Translations under genes and position numbers: made by a program
Part shown: positions 1 to 12,245 of the stretch, piece after piece
Position numbering within the stretch: position 1 is the stretch's first letter
Layout: every line of letters begins with the position of its first letter
Origin: Thunnus maccoyii
Taxonomy: Eukaryota; Chordata; Actinopteri; Scombriformes; Scombridae
NCBI RefSeq assembly: GCF_910596095.1
Contig: NC_056550.1
Location: 16,400,501-16,464,500, forward strand
Length of the DNA stretch: 64,000 bases
Reading direction: 5' to 3'
The notes under the pieces: generated by a model
Seen by the model: only the letters and a program-made list of their open reading frames with translations
Told to the model about the DNA's origin: nothing
The model's database searches: none

Positions 1-3000
1 GATCAACTTCATTCTGTCCCTGATCCCCTTTCCCAGACATTAGCATGAGTTTGTTCTGTAGCTCCCGAAGATCCTCAAGGGAATAGGAGCGCATCTGCTG
101 GCCCTCATCATGGTCCTCTGGAATCTGCACCTTCAGGATGGTGTCAAGACTCAACTAGATTGAAAAATGGAAATACACAGTCATGCATAACTTTGTAGGA
201 ACATTTAAAGCCACTATATTCATACTGCAATCATCTTTGACTTTATTTACCTTTTTTACATTTTGTGCACTGATCAGGTAGATACCCTTGTTGTTGATGG
301 CTGATGCTAATGAGAGAGAAGACAGCTCCACTGACCCATGACTTTCCTTCACAGTCTTCAGCCATTCCAAATGGCGTGCGCTGTCCCGCTACAAAAGAAG
401 ACAGCATTCTCAAATGTGCTGTTCAATATTAATTTTCTGTTTCGTGGGATTAGGGTTAGGTTTAACCCAAGTACCCTGACTGTATGACACTAACATTTAT
501 GTGAGTGTGTAGAGTTTGCAATTAACTCTTTCTATTGTCTATTATCAATGTATTTCAGAGATATTGCCCTCAGCAAATTCTTAACCAGTAAGGAATTAGT
601 AAATTCTGTTTGTATAGCTATAAAACAATTCCTCAATGTTTGGAGTCTTCTCTAGTTAAACATTGCACAAAATACCCAGACAAATGTTGAAGAGAAGAAG
701 TGAACCAAAAACCCAAAACCCAAACCCAAAACCATCTGAGTGATTTAATGTCCATCAAGCATCACCAACTGACTGCGTCAAAGTGGCATTGACATATCAA
801 TTACTCGCCCTCAATGTAAGTTAAAAAATTGAGGATCATCTTCAGATCCACAGCTGAATTGTGATCAATCATGGTGCAGTATTTTTAGTTGTAGTATTAG
901 AAAGATGTCCTCTTACTAGTTTTTTTGGTAGGTTGCTGTCATTCTCCAAAGCTCTCCAGAGCTTCTTTAGCACCTCTTTGAAGGCATGAAAATCTGAGTC
1001 TGGTTTGAGCTCATACAGCATGGAAGAGTAGCCCAGGACAGCATCATGGAAGCAAGCCACACGATCCACATCCATGTCATTCTCTCCCGCAGAGATGGAG
1101 GCCAGGTCAACAAACACCTTCAGCTCATTGATATCTGAAAATAAATAACATTTATTATGTGATTTGACTGAAAGAGCACTAAAATACATTGGTGTTACTT
1201 GGTTCAACTAGAGTAAATAGCAACTATTTTTACCTTCAAGTGCATCCTTTACCCATCTCACAAAGAGTCCTCTGAGTCCCAGCTCATTTAAGCAAAGTCT
1301 GCGGGGCTCAGTGATGTCCACCAGAACCATCTTTGCCTGCATCAAATCATTGTCAATCCGACTGAGATGCTCTTGCTGAAAGTCTGCATCATTCTGAAGG
1401 GAGAGGAAAGTCAAAAGTTAACATTGCAACTTCTGAATAGCTTCAAACACAGTACCTTCATACAAATGTGGTGTAAAGAGGCTTATTTTTAGACTGAAGA
1501 AGTTTCACACAAGGCATAATAGTTTTGGGTGTGATATACTTTGTTCAAAGTTAATGCCACTTACAACTTCTGTAAGTGTCTCCAGAACTCTGAAGTCCCC
1601 TTGAAGACAAAGCGTCTCTTTGACCTTCATGATAATTTGAGCTGATGCCACAGCTAGATGGAGCTCATGATACTGCTCGATCTGTTGAACTCTTCTGTGG
1701 ATCCACTGTTTGTCAGTCGAATTATCAACTCTGCACATGATGTCCAGGTCCTGTGCAAGCTCTTCATACTTGCCCTTGTACACTTTGAAGATCTGGTTGA
1801 CCTTCTCAAGCCTTATACTGCCATTCTTCAGACAAGTGTAGATGTCTTTGTAATCAGCAAAGCAAGGCATGAAAATGTCATTATGTATCATTTCGGGTGT
1901 TGCCATAATGTCTGCTAATTCATGCTTATCACAATCCTCGTCTTCCATTTCCTCTGTGGCCATAAATCTGGCTTGTTTCTCCCAGCACACTTTGAATATA
2001 TAACTGTCTCTGAATGTGTACAAGACCTCTGCCATGTCTCTGATTTCTTCCTCCAGACTGAAGTAGGTGACAACACCAGCCATTGGAGAGGGCAGTTGGT
2101 CAAATGGGTGGACCTCCATGAAATTATCCAGGTGCATGACCTCAATTTTGACCTTCTGTCTCTCTTCCATGTCAGCAATATCAACTATCATTGAAATCAA
2201 ATATGAAGATGTTAAATTTGCTGCAACTGTATGATCAAATCAAACTGACTCATTCTCCTGACATGACCTTCATACCTGTCATATGTTCCTCAAGTTTGTG
2301 GCTCATTGTTAAGAAGACATCTATCAGCTCCTTTTCATGGTACACTGCTTCAACTTCATCTTGTCTGCGCTGTAACAGCCTCTTCATTTTGGTATTATCC
2401 TTGTAACGTTCATTCTCAGAGAGGCAATCTGTTAATGACAAATCCCACATGCATCTTAGTATGTTTATCATATTAGGCCGTTGGAAGGCCATGTGAAATT
2501 CACATGTTCTGGAGTTATTAATCATTAAATGTTGAGAAATCTGATGATTGTTGTTACCGATCTTCAGCAGTTCTAGGAAGGCATCTTTCCTCTTCAAAAT
2601 GATATTGAGCAGGTTGATGTTAATGTTTCCATTAATAACTTGATTTTTGATGGCTGTGAATGATGATATTGCTATAGCAATTCTGTCTCTGGCATCTTGA
2701 GAGAGCTTCTCAATCAGCTTTTCCTCTGCGCCTGCAATGACAGAAATTACATCAGCAAATATTAAATTGCTTAACTTCTGCCATGAAGTCATGAACTGAG
2801 GCCCAGTTTGCTCTTATAAATTAGAGATCATGGCAGGGTGTCACCCTCTTTTTTACTTTTATTTTTATTTTATGATTATCTTCTTCCCTACCGTACAGAA
2901 TTGTACTGTTTGGGGTATGCATGTTTTTCACTGATCAATATTGTTCTGAGTAGATACCGTGTAGTTGGAAAATGTCTTTGGCGGCAGTCCAGGAGAGGAG

Positions 3001-6000
3001 GTGCTGAATGACAACTTCTTCATCTTCCTGATATTTTCCTTGACGATCCCTTGGCCAGGATTTTTGGATAATGGTTGAGATGAGTTTCCCAAACTTCCAA
3101 GTTATCTTGAGCCTCTCAAATAGTTTGCCCTCAGACTTGTTCTGTATATGAGGTAAAATAGCAATAAACATTACTGTGTATATCTTAAATACACGCAGAA
3201 ATCCTGTGAATCACACAATTCCCTTTTCTTTCTAAATAAGAGAATTCTCCAAACTGCATGTTTAGGAGCTTTAATTTGGAATTCACTAGTTTTTGCTTGT
3301 TTCATACAAACGTGATTATTCTTAAATATGGCTTAGGTTATTCTAAACTATGCATTTAATGTACTTAAATGCTAAAAGTAAATGAGAAGTCTTCATACCT
3401 GACACAAAGACCCAACAGCCTCAAGAGCACACTTCTCAATACTGGCAGAAACATGTGGATGGGAATCACTGAGTTCCTCCATCTTTGTGCAGTAGAATTC
3501 AATTTGATCCAAAGGAGATTCCTAAAACCACACATAAACAATATTCAATATTTCATAGTTTAACCAAAAAATACAGTGAAAAGATGTATCACATACCTGT
3601 TTGTACTTGCCCTCAAAATCCATAGTGAACGTTTGTCTCCACTCTTTTGTGCAATCCTCGTCCTTAAAGTGGATGGAGATTATGTTGTTCCACATCTGTA
3701 AAACACAAATAATTAAAGCCATATTTTCCAGCATTCTCAGCCTATGATGGGTTGTGAGGATCCATCTATATATTTTGTATTCCAATTAGTAAATATGACA
3801 AAACTACTCACTTCAATCTCCACAGTGCCCTCAACCCGGTATAGAGATGACAGACCCCTGTTGAGCAAACTTTGTCTGAAGGACCGGCTGATCCAGTCTC
3901 TCATGATGACCATCGCCTGAGAGATCACCATGCCTTTTGCATATTGCAGCTCTCTTTCCCCTTCTTGAGTCTCCTAAATGTGAATTGTTAGTATTTGAGA
4001 TTAGCAAGACTTAATACTGTTTTAAATGCACACAGATTGCTTAACATGATTCACTTCACATACCTGTTGCTTGTTACAGTGAACAAAGTCTGACACTGAT
4101 GCAACCAGGTTCATGCAAGTCACAGGAATACCAAGGAAGTTCTGGTTATATGGTTTGATTCCTTTGCAGATCTTCTCTAACAGTTTCACTGCTGTTGCCA
4201 GGCACTCTCTCCTATAGGCTTCAGTAAAATAACTATGAAGAAAAAATAATAAAATATTAAAGCATCAAATTAATGAACATGTTTCCTCCATGCAAAAGTG
4301 TGCTCATGATCTGCACAGCAAGTCATACAAAAAAAATAGAACAAACAAAACATGTCTAAAAATGTGAATTGTCCTCACAGTAAGATTTTATTCAACAAAT
4401 ATAAATAATCTGTGACTTCATGCCTTTATAATTTAATTAAAAATCAGCTACATTTAAAAGAGCACATCACCTGTATTTTTCTTCAATGAGATGGACTTGG
4501 ATGTGCGAGAGAATGTCAGATACTGTCTGTAAAACAAAAATCAATGAACATTAATTAATTTACTGAAATGTACAATAATTCTGAAATGTATTACTTTCAT
4601 CTTGTGTTTCCACTTCACCTCAAAGGAATTGTAGCCAATATCCTCAGGAACCTTATTAACAAAAACATGAAGCATGTCCAGAAGCTCAGGATTAATGTTG
4701 ATGCTACACTCCACCAGTTCATCGATTGACATCAAGTACAAGCAGGATCGCACTGCAAGTGCATCCACCTCCATCAAGTAACTGTGGCTTTTCATCAGAT
4801 TCATCAGTGCCCTGAGAACAAGAGAGGAACCAAAAAAGGTACAGTAACATGCATCCATTTCCAAATAACAGCACTGGAAGATGTTTGTGTAAGCTATACT
4901 TAAGCAAAGGGGCTCTTACTTTTTATTTTGACTGTTCATGGTATAGTATGAAGAGGTACCCACGTCAAGGCCTTGCAAACCTGCCCAAGGCAAGCCGTAC
5001 TTCAAGTTTTCAGATCGTGGTACCTCAAAGGGCTTTATGGTACCTTTGAGGAGGTGGAGGAGCGGTAGTACCAGAATCCACCGGGTCATTCCCGTTGTTT
5101 TCACAGCCTTTATCAGAGATACCAAGTTTTCTGGCAGACTACAACAAGGACAGTTTTAAGAGCAATATAACAGAAAATCATTAAAGCAAATATTAATTTA
5201 TCGATGATGATTATTAAAAAGATAAAAAGGTACCTACTTTTTGAGAATGGCGACATCCAGAGAAAAATCTTTCCAGTACTGAAGGAAATCATCTTTGTTT
5301 TTTTTGGGCAGGCACAGCGTAGTGCAGAGCCGATAGAGCTCAGCATCATCCATTCTGATACCATGCTGCACCCATACGCGGAGCATTATCACACCCGCTC
5401 TCATGGGATCCTGAATGTAGAGACTCTTTCCGTCTCCGTCCTTCGACAACTGAGGAATCACATTTGTCAGCATGAATTGCTTCAGCATCCTCCTTACCTA
5501 GAAAATCAAACAGAAAAAAAGAGGTTATGTGCGATTACTTTATCTGGGTGTTTCAAATATAATGCTACTGAGTGAAGATTATGATCTCACATCATCTTTT
5601 CCATAGTTTAAGGCATCCCATTTCTTATGCCTCTCCTCATAAACAAAAGGCTCCCCATAAGTCTGGAAGAACTGATTCAGTTGGGTCAGAAAACTCTTCA
5701 AGTTGGTATCAGTCCATGACCTGAGAAGATCAAATATGGTCTCCAGCATTATTTTCCCTGCAATCTCTCTGCCTTGAATCAGATCCCTCCTTTGTTCAGG
5801 CCAGATGGTTTCTTTAATGGTTTCTTTGAAGCGTTTGAGCATGTTCTTTGATGGCTCTGCACAGATGATGTCATCATATTGATGCCAGTCCCCTGTTACA
5901 AAATAAACAAATAAATAAACATAACAGAAATTTAATAATAATATTAATATAATGTTTAGATGCTGCCAAATATAGTTACAGCTGGAAGTGAAGGTTACAT

Positions 6001-9000
6001 TTACCGTCATCATTGACGAGGTGGGGCTTCACAAACAAGCATCTGTTGGTAGTGTGGTGTGTAGAATCCAGTTTGTATATGTACTCATACTCATATTTGC
6101 CCTTTTTATTATTGTAGACAATGTATTTGTATGGTATCGACACAGATTCAGCATCATTTTTTATTGTCTGCAGACTGCCTTCGACCAGAAACCCATGTTC
6201 TCCAAAATCCCTGTGTGAAAAGAAAAATAAAGTCAAATTTACATGGTTGAAAGTCAGTGAGACAGGAAATTAAGAGCAGCCCAGTTTGTCCATGCACACA
6301 TTAACAGCCTGAGCAAATCCCCCCTCTGCCAGTATGGGCTGCAGCTTTACCCTGAACTGAGGATCTGAGATGTAGTAAAAGTGTATTTGTCCACAAGCAA
6401 GTAACATAGTATGTATGATTGCATAGGGAAAAGTGTACGTTTTACAAATCAACAAAAGGAAAATTAAGTTTTTTACCAAACATTAATGTTAAACATAAAA
6501 ACTGAATTTTGGAGAATTATTTGTTATGTATTATAGTTTGATGCGCCCATACATTAAGCCACTATATGAGTTTCATTAACTATTCATTCAAGAATAAGTA
6601 CCTGGTCACAGACAGCTCAACTGTATTTTCTTCCCATTTCCCGATGCGAGACCCCGCCCTGATGAAGATACGATCTTCTTTCGGATCAAATTTGAAATCC
6701 TTTGAGAGAACTGCATGAAAGTAAATTGTGAGTCTGTCACGAACAGCAATGGTCTTACTCCTGGTCAGCCTGAAAACCAAAAATATCAATTTAGAAATAG
6801 TGAATATTGTGCACAGAATTTAAACTGACAAAGGTGATCAAAAGAAAATGTGTACAACCATCTGAGAGAACTTAACCTTTTGGGTGGCGGGTCAGCTCGG
6901 GTGCTGGATTCTGTGTTCTCCTTAATGCCATCTTTACTTCCCTTGTCAGCATCTGAGGTTTGTCTTGCAGTTGAGTCCTTTCCGCTCTGCTGAGTCTCCA
7001 TGTACTCTACTGGCCCCTGTGGGTCCACACTGGAGCCTGTGCTTTCAGCCTGTAAAAGTTGGATAATTCTATACTTTACATATATATAAAAAAAATATGA
7101 AAATTCATCCCTGAACTTTCTCCACTCGAAGGATAAAAATTTGCTCATACATGAGTTTATTATTTTCTATTAACTATTTTCCATCATTACCTTTGATGAA
7201 GTTTGAGGACCAAAAACCATCTTTTGTTCAGCTGCCACAGTTTGCTTCTGTTTCTGTTCCTGCTGATTTTTTCCCTTCTGTTTGGTTTGTCCCGTCTGTT
7301 TCGCATTTGGATCCACATTGGCATTCTGGTCAATAATGGGTTGTTTAGTGGTGGCTGTGTTTTTCTTGGCTTTTGAGTTTTTACTTTCTGTCTTTTGATC
7401 TTTAGGGTTAGTGGGCTGTGTACCCTTGCCCGTCACCAACTGAGAAGTCGTGTTCTTGTTGTCCTCTGATAAGGGATTAGTCGGAGTGTCAGCTGGTGCT
7501 GCCTTGACTGTCTGGTCCTGAGTTGATTTCGGTTCATTGTTCTCTCCCTCCATATGGTTACCTGGAGCTGCCTCAGACTGCCTCGCTGTACTTGGCTCTG
7601 ATGTGGCAGCAGTCTTTCCACTCTGAATAACTTGTGTCTCTTCAGAAGGTGCAGCAGTACTGTGAGCTGCTGAGGAACTAGACTGGTTCTCTAGTAAGGA
7701 GACCTCATCTTGGAGTGAGTCCGGTGTTTCGTCCATTGCATTATCAGAGCTTTCACTGTCAGAAGAGTCTCTTCCGCCCTGCGTCCTCTTCCCCTGGTTC
7801 TCTCCCAGAGAGATGTGGGACAGGTCAGAGAGGCTTTGATCTTTGTCTGATGACAAGTGGCCATCTTTCTTCTTTTTGTTCTTCTTTCTCTTTTTTTTCT
7901 AATAAGACCAGAGAGAATAACATCAATTTTAAAAACTGTTTTGCTTCAAAAATAAAAATATACAACTTTATGTATCTATATAAAAATCTATATGTAATAT
8001 ACATGATAACTAATCATTGAAAAACCTTGATATAATTCTCTATTTATAGGAAATAATAAAAAAGGGATCATAGCATTCTTAAAATTCTTAAAAAAGTCAG
8101 CAGTTGTTGATTTTTGCCAACACTGATAGATTGCAGCTGTTTCTATAAGGAAAATATTAGTGTGGCAATGACAAATTACATAGGAAACTGAAATTTGATT
8201 TTTTTTTTAATTACCATAAATTAAATAAAAATGTGCTAGAGAGGTGAGAGATCAACAATCATAAAATCATTGGAGACTATAGTTCCCAAATGTAAGTGAT
8301 GGTGGTAACTAAGTGCACCTAAACTCATTTGAAGCTCCCCATTGCTAAAACTGAAGAGTTACTCACCTTTTTCTTTGGGTTGTTGTTGGTCTCTTCATTC
8401 GGTCGTTTGGGGGATTTACCAGAATCTTTGCTGTCCACAGGTGGGATGTTTTTCACTGTATTATCACTTGTGCCTTCCAAGTCTGCTACCAAGGACTTGG
8501 GCTGATTGTCTGTATCTGGAATAAAGGTAGGTGTTATGCAAATCAGAGTGACAAATCAAACCCCAGTGAGTGATAACTACGCAGAAATGCAAAGTATGCT
8601 CTGGGAATTATCAAGTGTAGTGTGTTGCCGCAGACTAATTTGCATTCTAGTCAAATCAAAATCACATCATGTAGCCAGGGGAAGACTTGAAGGAAGAGGA
8701 AATCTCATAAATAATAGAAAAGTTCAATAATGTTTTATTTTACAGATCCTTTAATTTTATACTAATTTTCTGCAAATTATCTAAGTAACTTGCAGGTACT
8801 TAACAGTTAATTTTTATTTTTTACAGAAAGGCTGGTGCAATTTGATACAAATTATTTAAAAATTTTAAAAAATAATAATAATAAAAATAATAAATTAGAC
8901 ACTTAGCAATTCTTTGACTGACAGAAAAAAACATTCTTTTCAGTGTGTAGTTTTGTGTGTCAAACTACATATTAGCATGTTCAGTTAAAATTCTGGAATA

Positions 9001-10197
9001 AGTGAGCATCTATCAACAATGTCAGTAACACTTTATTTTACAGATCTCTTACTTTCCTACCAATTTCCAATAGTTTTATATAGGAAATGTGCTCATTATA
9101 GAGTTTTTAATAAAGAAGTAATCTAATATGCTAACATGTAGTTTGACACACAAAACTACACACTGAGAAACACACATTTTCAGTCAGTTAAGGAATTCTT
9201 AGGAATATAATTAATTAATTAATATTCAATTAAATTTCCTGTACCCATAAAATAAAGCATTATCTACAGTTCAAATGTCAGAATAAAATATGAAATAGAA
9301 AAGATCAGTGTTATCACTTTAAACCCATCTGGGCTTCTTTTTCTTTTACTTTTATTTTCAATTATCAGTTACAAACACACTTTTCTCTAAAAGCTTGATC
9401 AGTACGTCACTGTGCTCAAGTTTGAACCAAAGCCAGTTACAGTGAATGTGCCTTTTCCTTGTCGGTACATAATAACGTAGCTCACAATACTAATACTGAC
9501 CTTGATCTCAAAGGAAATGTTACTCTGAATATAAATATACTGTTTGTTTAATCCCAACCCGTCCAGATAAAGTGTGGAAAGATAATGCACAGATGCTGCC
9601 ATCTTGAGGTCAGAAAATAACACTTCAAGACAACTTATTTTATTGTTTTTGTGTGAAACACTTTGTAATTTTGCTTTCATAAGTGCTATATAAGTACAGT
9701 AATGCAATGTAATGTAAATCCTCATGCCATAACAATATACAGAATACAAGTTTTGAACAGTTGATCATCATCACATCTTTTTACATGCTTACTCTACATT
9801 CAAAATGTTACATTTTTCATTTTTGGAAAAAGTGACATTTAATTATGTCTGGGCAGTTTTACATTCCAACCAGAGTGCAGATGATAGAGGAGTCATACCA
9901 AAAAACCTGCATACTCCAGTCCTACGTGTCACAATGTGCCCCTTATATAATGCCAAAAATTATATTCTGGATGAGATATTGACAAACTGTATTAATTGTG
10001 TAACTGTGAATTAAGACAGTCTCTCTTTAAGACAATGTGTGGAGCTGATTAACCGAATTATGCAAGTAAACAGATGATATTGAGCCATCCTACTTACCCT
10101 GTGTGTTTGCAGGTTGGACAGACAGCTCCTGGCCACACTCACTGCAATACTTCGGTTTCTTCTCCAAACTATTGTGGCCACAACGTGAGCACTTCAT
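1..10197 (-). CDS. rnf213: rnf213 (mysterin), N-terminal part, runs off the window
   Basis: Giant AAA+ ATPase and E3 ubiquitin ligase acting at lipid droplets and against intracellular pathogens. Only the N-terminal ~1637 residues are here; AAA modules and RING lie beyond base 1. Coding exons, 5' to 3' on the minus strand: 10197-10098, 8515-8367, 7898-7191, 7049-6877, 6769-6602, 6210-6005, 5892-5591, 5497-5238, 5138-4920, 4811-4595, 4526-4471, 4232-4064, 3973-3812, 3695-3597, 3521-3399, 3141-2958, 2731-2558, 2428-2276, 2184-1565, 1393-1234, 1134-917, 388-251, 154-1. All junctions are GT-AG and phases agree. Residues 1-22 form a zinc ribbon (Cys3, Cys6, Cys18, Cys21). Residues ~34-377 are charged, Ser/Gln/Lys-rich and probably disordered. 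Residues ~383-502 (TIYFHAVLSKDF, then IPYKYIVYN) match the CBM20-like carbohydrate-binding domain of RNF213. The GDWHQYDDI and LMLMSGK blocks match the vertebrate family. Whether this is teleost copy a or b cannot be told. Confidence 0.93.
6270..6366 (-). other. Unexplained open stretch in an rnf213 intron
   Basis: Between rnf213 exons 5 and 6, the minus strand has a short open frame ending in AEGGFAQAVNVCMDKLGCS and a stop. No acceptor or donor joins it to the rnf213 frame, and the flanking exons already connect in the order seen in other RNF213 proteins. It may be a degraded repeat or a chance frame. I do not recognise it. Confidence 0.15.
8726..9264. mobile_element. Fold-back (long inverted repeat) element, probably non-autonomous DNA transposon
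   Basis: About 540 bases in rnf213 intron 2 (between coding exons 1 and 2) fold on themselves. The block around 8940-8982 (core AGTGTGTAGTTTTGTGTGTC) returns as its reverse complement near 9127-9169. Further out, 8901-8935 pairs with 9170-9210 (CTTAGCAATTC versus GAATTCTTAGG). The outer ends around 8727-8745 (TTTTATTTTACAG) and 9240-9262 (reverse complement TTTATTTTATGGG) also pair imperfectly. No coding capacity is seen. Boundaries and target-site duplication are not certain. The structure resembles MITE or fold-back elements common in fish introns. Confidence 0.5.
9640..9720 (+). repeat. Retroposon-like tail fragment
   Basis: The stretch holds CACTTTGTAATTTTG, then AAGTGCTATATAAG, then a short ATGCAATGTAATGTAA run. 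The pattern 'cactttgta...gtgctatataa' is common at the 3' ends of dispersed fish retroposons. Family not assigned. Confidence 0.3.
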
Positions 10198-10256
10198 CTT
10201 CAGACTTCAGTGATTTCTGCAAAAGAAAAGAAACAGGTTATGTACCTCAAAGACCC

Positions 10257-10289
10257 GAATTGAAAGTGAATCTCTTTCACTTTCAATTC
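10257..10289. promoter_or_regulatory. Perfect palindrome with ISRE-like arms in rnf213 intron 1
   Basis: The 14-base arms GAATTGAAAGTGAA (10257-10270) and TTCACTTTCAATTC (10276-10289) are exact reverse complements around a 5-base spacer. On the minus strand, 10284-10272 reads GAAAGTGAAAGAG, which contains a full IRF/ISRE core GAAANNGAAA; the other arm carries GAAAGTGAA. The site lies about 40 bases upstream of the exon bearing the rnf213 start codon. It could be an intronic enhancer or a second, downstream promoter element. Function is inferred. Confidence 0.4.
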
Positions 10290-12095
10290 TTCCAGTCGAG
10301 GCCTTATCATGAGACCGTGTTCAGCTCTGCAAATCAACAGCACAGAACACAGCTGTGTCTTTTATTTGGACTTTGAGTCTTTCCAAACAAACTGACCAGT
10401 AAACATTTTGCTAAGTGACTGAAATGGAGATAACAATACGACAGTCTGTGGTGCCACTGCACGCCCACCTACAGTCCTCCTAACTAAGGTAATTTCACTT
10501 CACAGCCAGAGAAGGGAAAATCAAAAGAGGTCTCACTGCGGACCACAATAAACCTCGAGAAATAATACACTATGATGAAGCTTTAGAAACATAAAACTGA
10601 TCAAAAATAGTTTGAAGAAGAAAAGAAGTTGGGTTTTTTTTCCAGTGACTCATAAAAAATGTAAAGCATTTTTAATTTTGTCTATCCGTAAAATATTTAA
10701 AACATTTAGTTTTTGCACCAAATTACCATTCTCAGGGTGCAAAGGGGTAGATAAGAGAGGAAGCGCTTGTTTACTGTAGATGATAGACACTCCCAGTTCA
10801 CTGTCACAAGGCTGAAACACTTCACAATTTAATTAGGTAATTAGTTTTGATGTTATGGATGAAGTGTGTAGAATATATCAACACTCAGTATTATATTATC
10901 TTGTGAGAATCACTGATGACTGTAACTAAAAAGGTTTCAATGATATCAGTGGTCTATCTCTGAATTTGTATTTCATAAGATAGTTCAACTGCATTGCTGC
11001 ACTCTCTTTGCTGAAACCTGCCGGATTTCTGGACTTCTGATACACTCTGAGGCACGTAAACTTGAGCGTTTAAGCCCACAGAGACCAGTGTTGTGGTTGA
11101 GTAATGTTGCACTTTGTTCAAACATATTTTGTTGTGTGTGATATAACCGGTAAATTCAGGTCTGAATTTAACACATCATGTTCTTATGACTTACTGTCAG
11201 GCATAGGAAATAAACTTTCAACACCAGGGCCAATGGAAAAAGGAGACAGACACATTTACTTTCATTGTACTGACGGTTTCTGGGATATGGATTGTGGTGC
11301 ACATACTTTACATGTTCTAGGTCTCAACTGTCACTCAAACTGAGAATCACTACATATTGGGATGATTTTTTTTTCTCATGAAAAGTCATACAATTATTTA
11401 CACATTTGCAAATCTCTGCAGTAAAAGATACCAAAAGAAAATAGAAAGAGGACAACATGCTCATATTTACAGCCTAAAATGGGGGACAGTTTTTCCACTA
11501 CAGAGTGATTCCTCTTCTTAAAGAAAAGATATTTGGTTTCACGTCTCAGCCAATCACATATTTAGTTCGCAACATCGCGTGTAGGTCTCTTCCTGTTTTG
11601 ATTCCAACCTATAACCTCGGTCACAACAGTAAAACTGAGATTGCAAACCAAACTAACACAGTAGATAGTCACCATAATTATTTCAAGTATCACGACACAT
11701 TTATCAACTGCAGTTACAGCTCTGACACACAAAACAACTGTCCTTGAAACATTATGGCAGCGAGTTAGCTTAGCTAACTTAGCTAACTAGCGCGTACTAT
11801 AACAGTCAGTCTGTTGAGCTGCGCAGCTAAAATTAGCTCGGCCAGTTTGCTCCTGAAGTCAGACTTTCCAGGGAAAAAAGCAGCGACAACGATAATGTGC
11901 AGATGCCATGATAGGAGTCAATCGAATAACATCACAGTCAAACCCTAATTTGAGCCAGCCATTGTCAGAAGTGTCCTGTGACAGCCCGGTCTAATAGCTA
12001 CTCCAGCTAATTGTGGATTAGTTTATTCCTAGTTTGTCATAACGTCAAGTCATTATCGTTATCACCCCCAGCTTTCTACATTTCAGCGGTCTTAC
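10290..12095. other. First intron of rnf213, no coding content seen
   Basis: AT-rich sequence between the inferred noncoding exon and the start-codon exon of rnf213. Open frames here are short and lack splice support. A small TTAGCTAAC-type direct and inverted repeat lies at 11765-11790. Nothing else could be supported. Confidence 0.4.
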
Positions 12096-12245
12096 CTGAG
12101 CTGAGTGCGTCACGACCTTTTTTCTGTCCTGCAGATAGAAAAGCCTTCATGTCATCTCTGCTGCACCTGCGATGTGCCGGTGGAGAGTTATATACGAGCT
12201 TTGTTTCATTTCATTTCCGCATGTATTCTAAAGTTTCGTTTTGTC
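12096..12245 (-). promoter_or_regulatory. rnf213: rnf213 promoter and 5' noncoding exon
   Basis: A noncoding first exon is inferred to end at 12096 with a strong donor (CTCAG then GTAAG). It would splice to the acceptor at 10217, just ahead of the start codon. About 90 bases upstream of that donor the minus strand carries TATATAAC (12194-12187), which would place initiation near 12155-12165. Further upstream, 12232-12243 reads AGTTTCGTTTTG on the plus strand, one base off the interferon-stimulated response element consensus AGTTTCNNTTTC. A run of GAAAT units lies at 12218-12203 on the minus strand. This fits the known interferon inducibility of RNF213. Transcript ends are inferred, not observed. 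Confidence 0.6.

Noticed and set aside
2430-2557. Reading straight through 2430-2557 as rnf213 coding sequence
   Set aside because: The stretch is open, but it begins with GTAACA after ATCG and ends TTAACAG. Removing it joins LLKI to DCLSENERYKDN in phase, as expected for the family.
4719-4907. Alternative frame in the rnf213 region near 4719-4907
   Set aside because: Using a donor at 4960 for the previous exon leads to a premature stop. Using the donor at 4920 keeps the family-like frame ALMNLMKSHSYL open.
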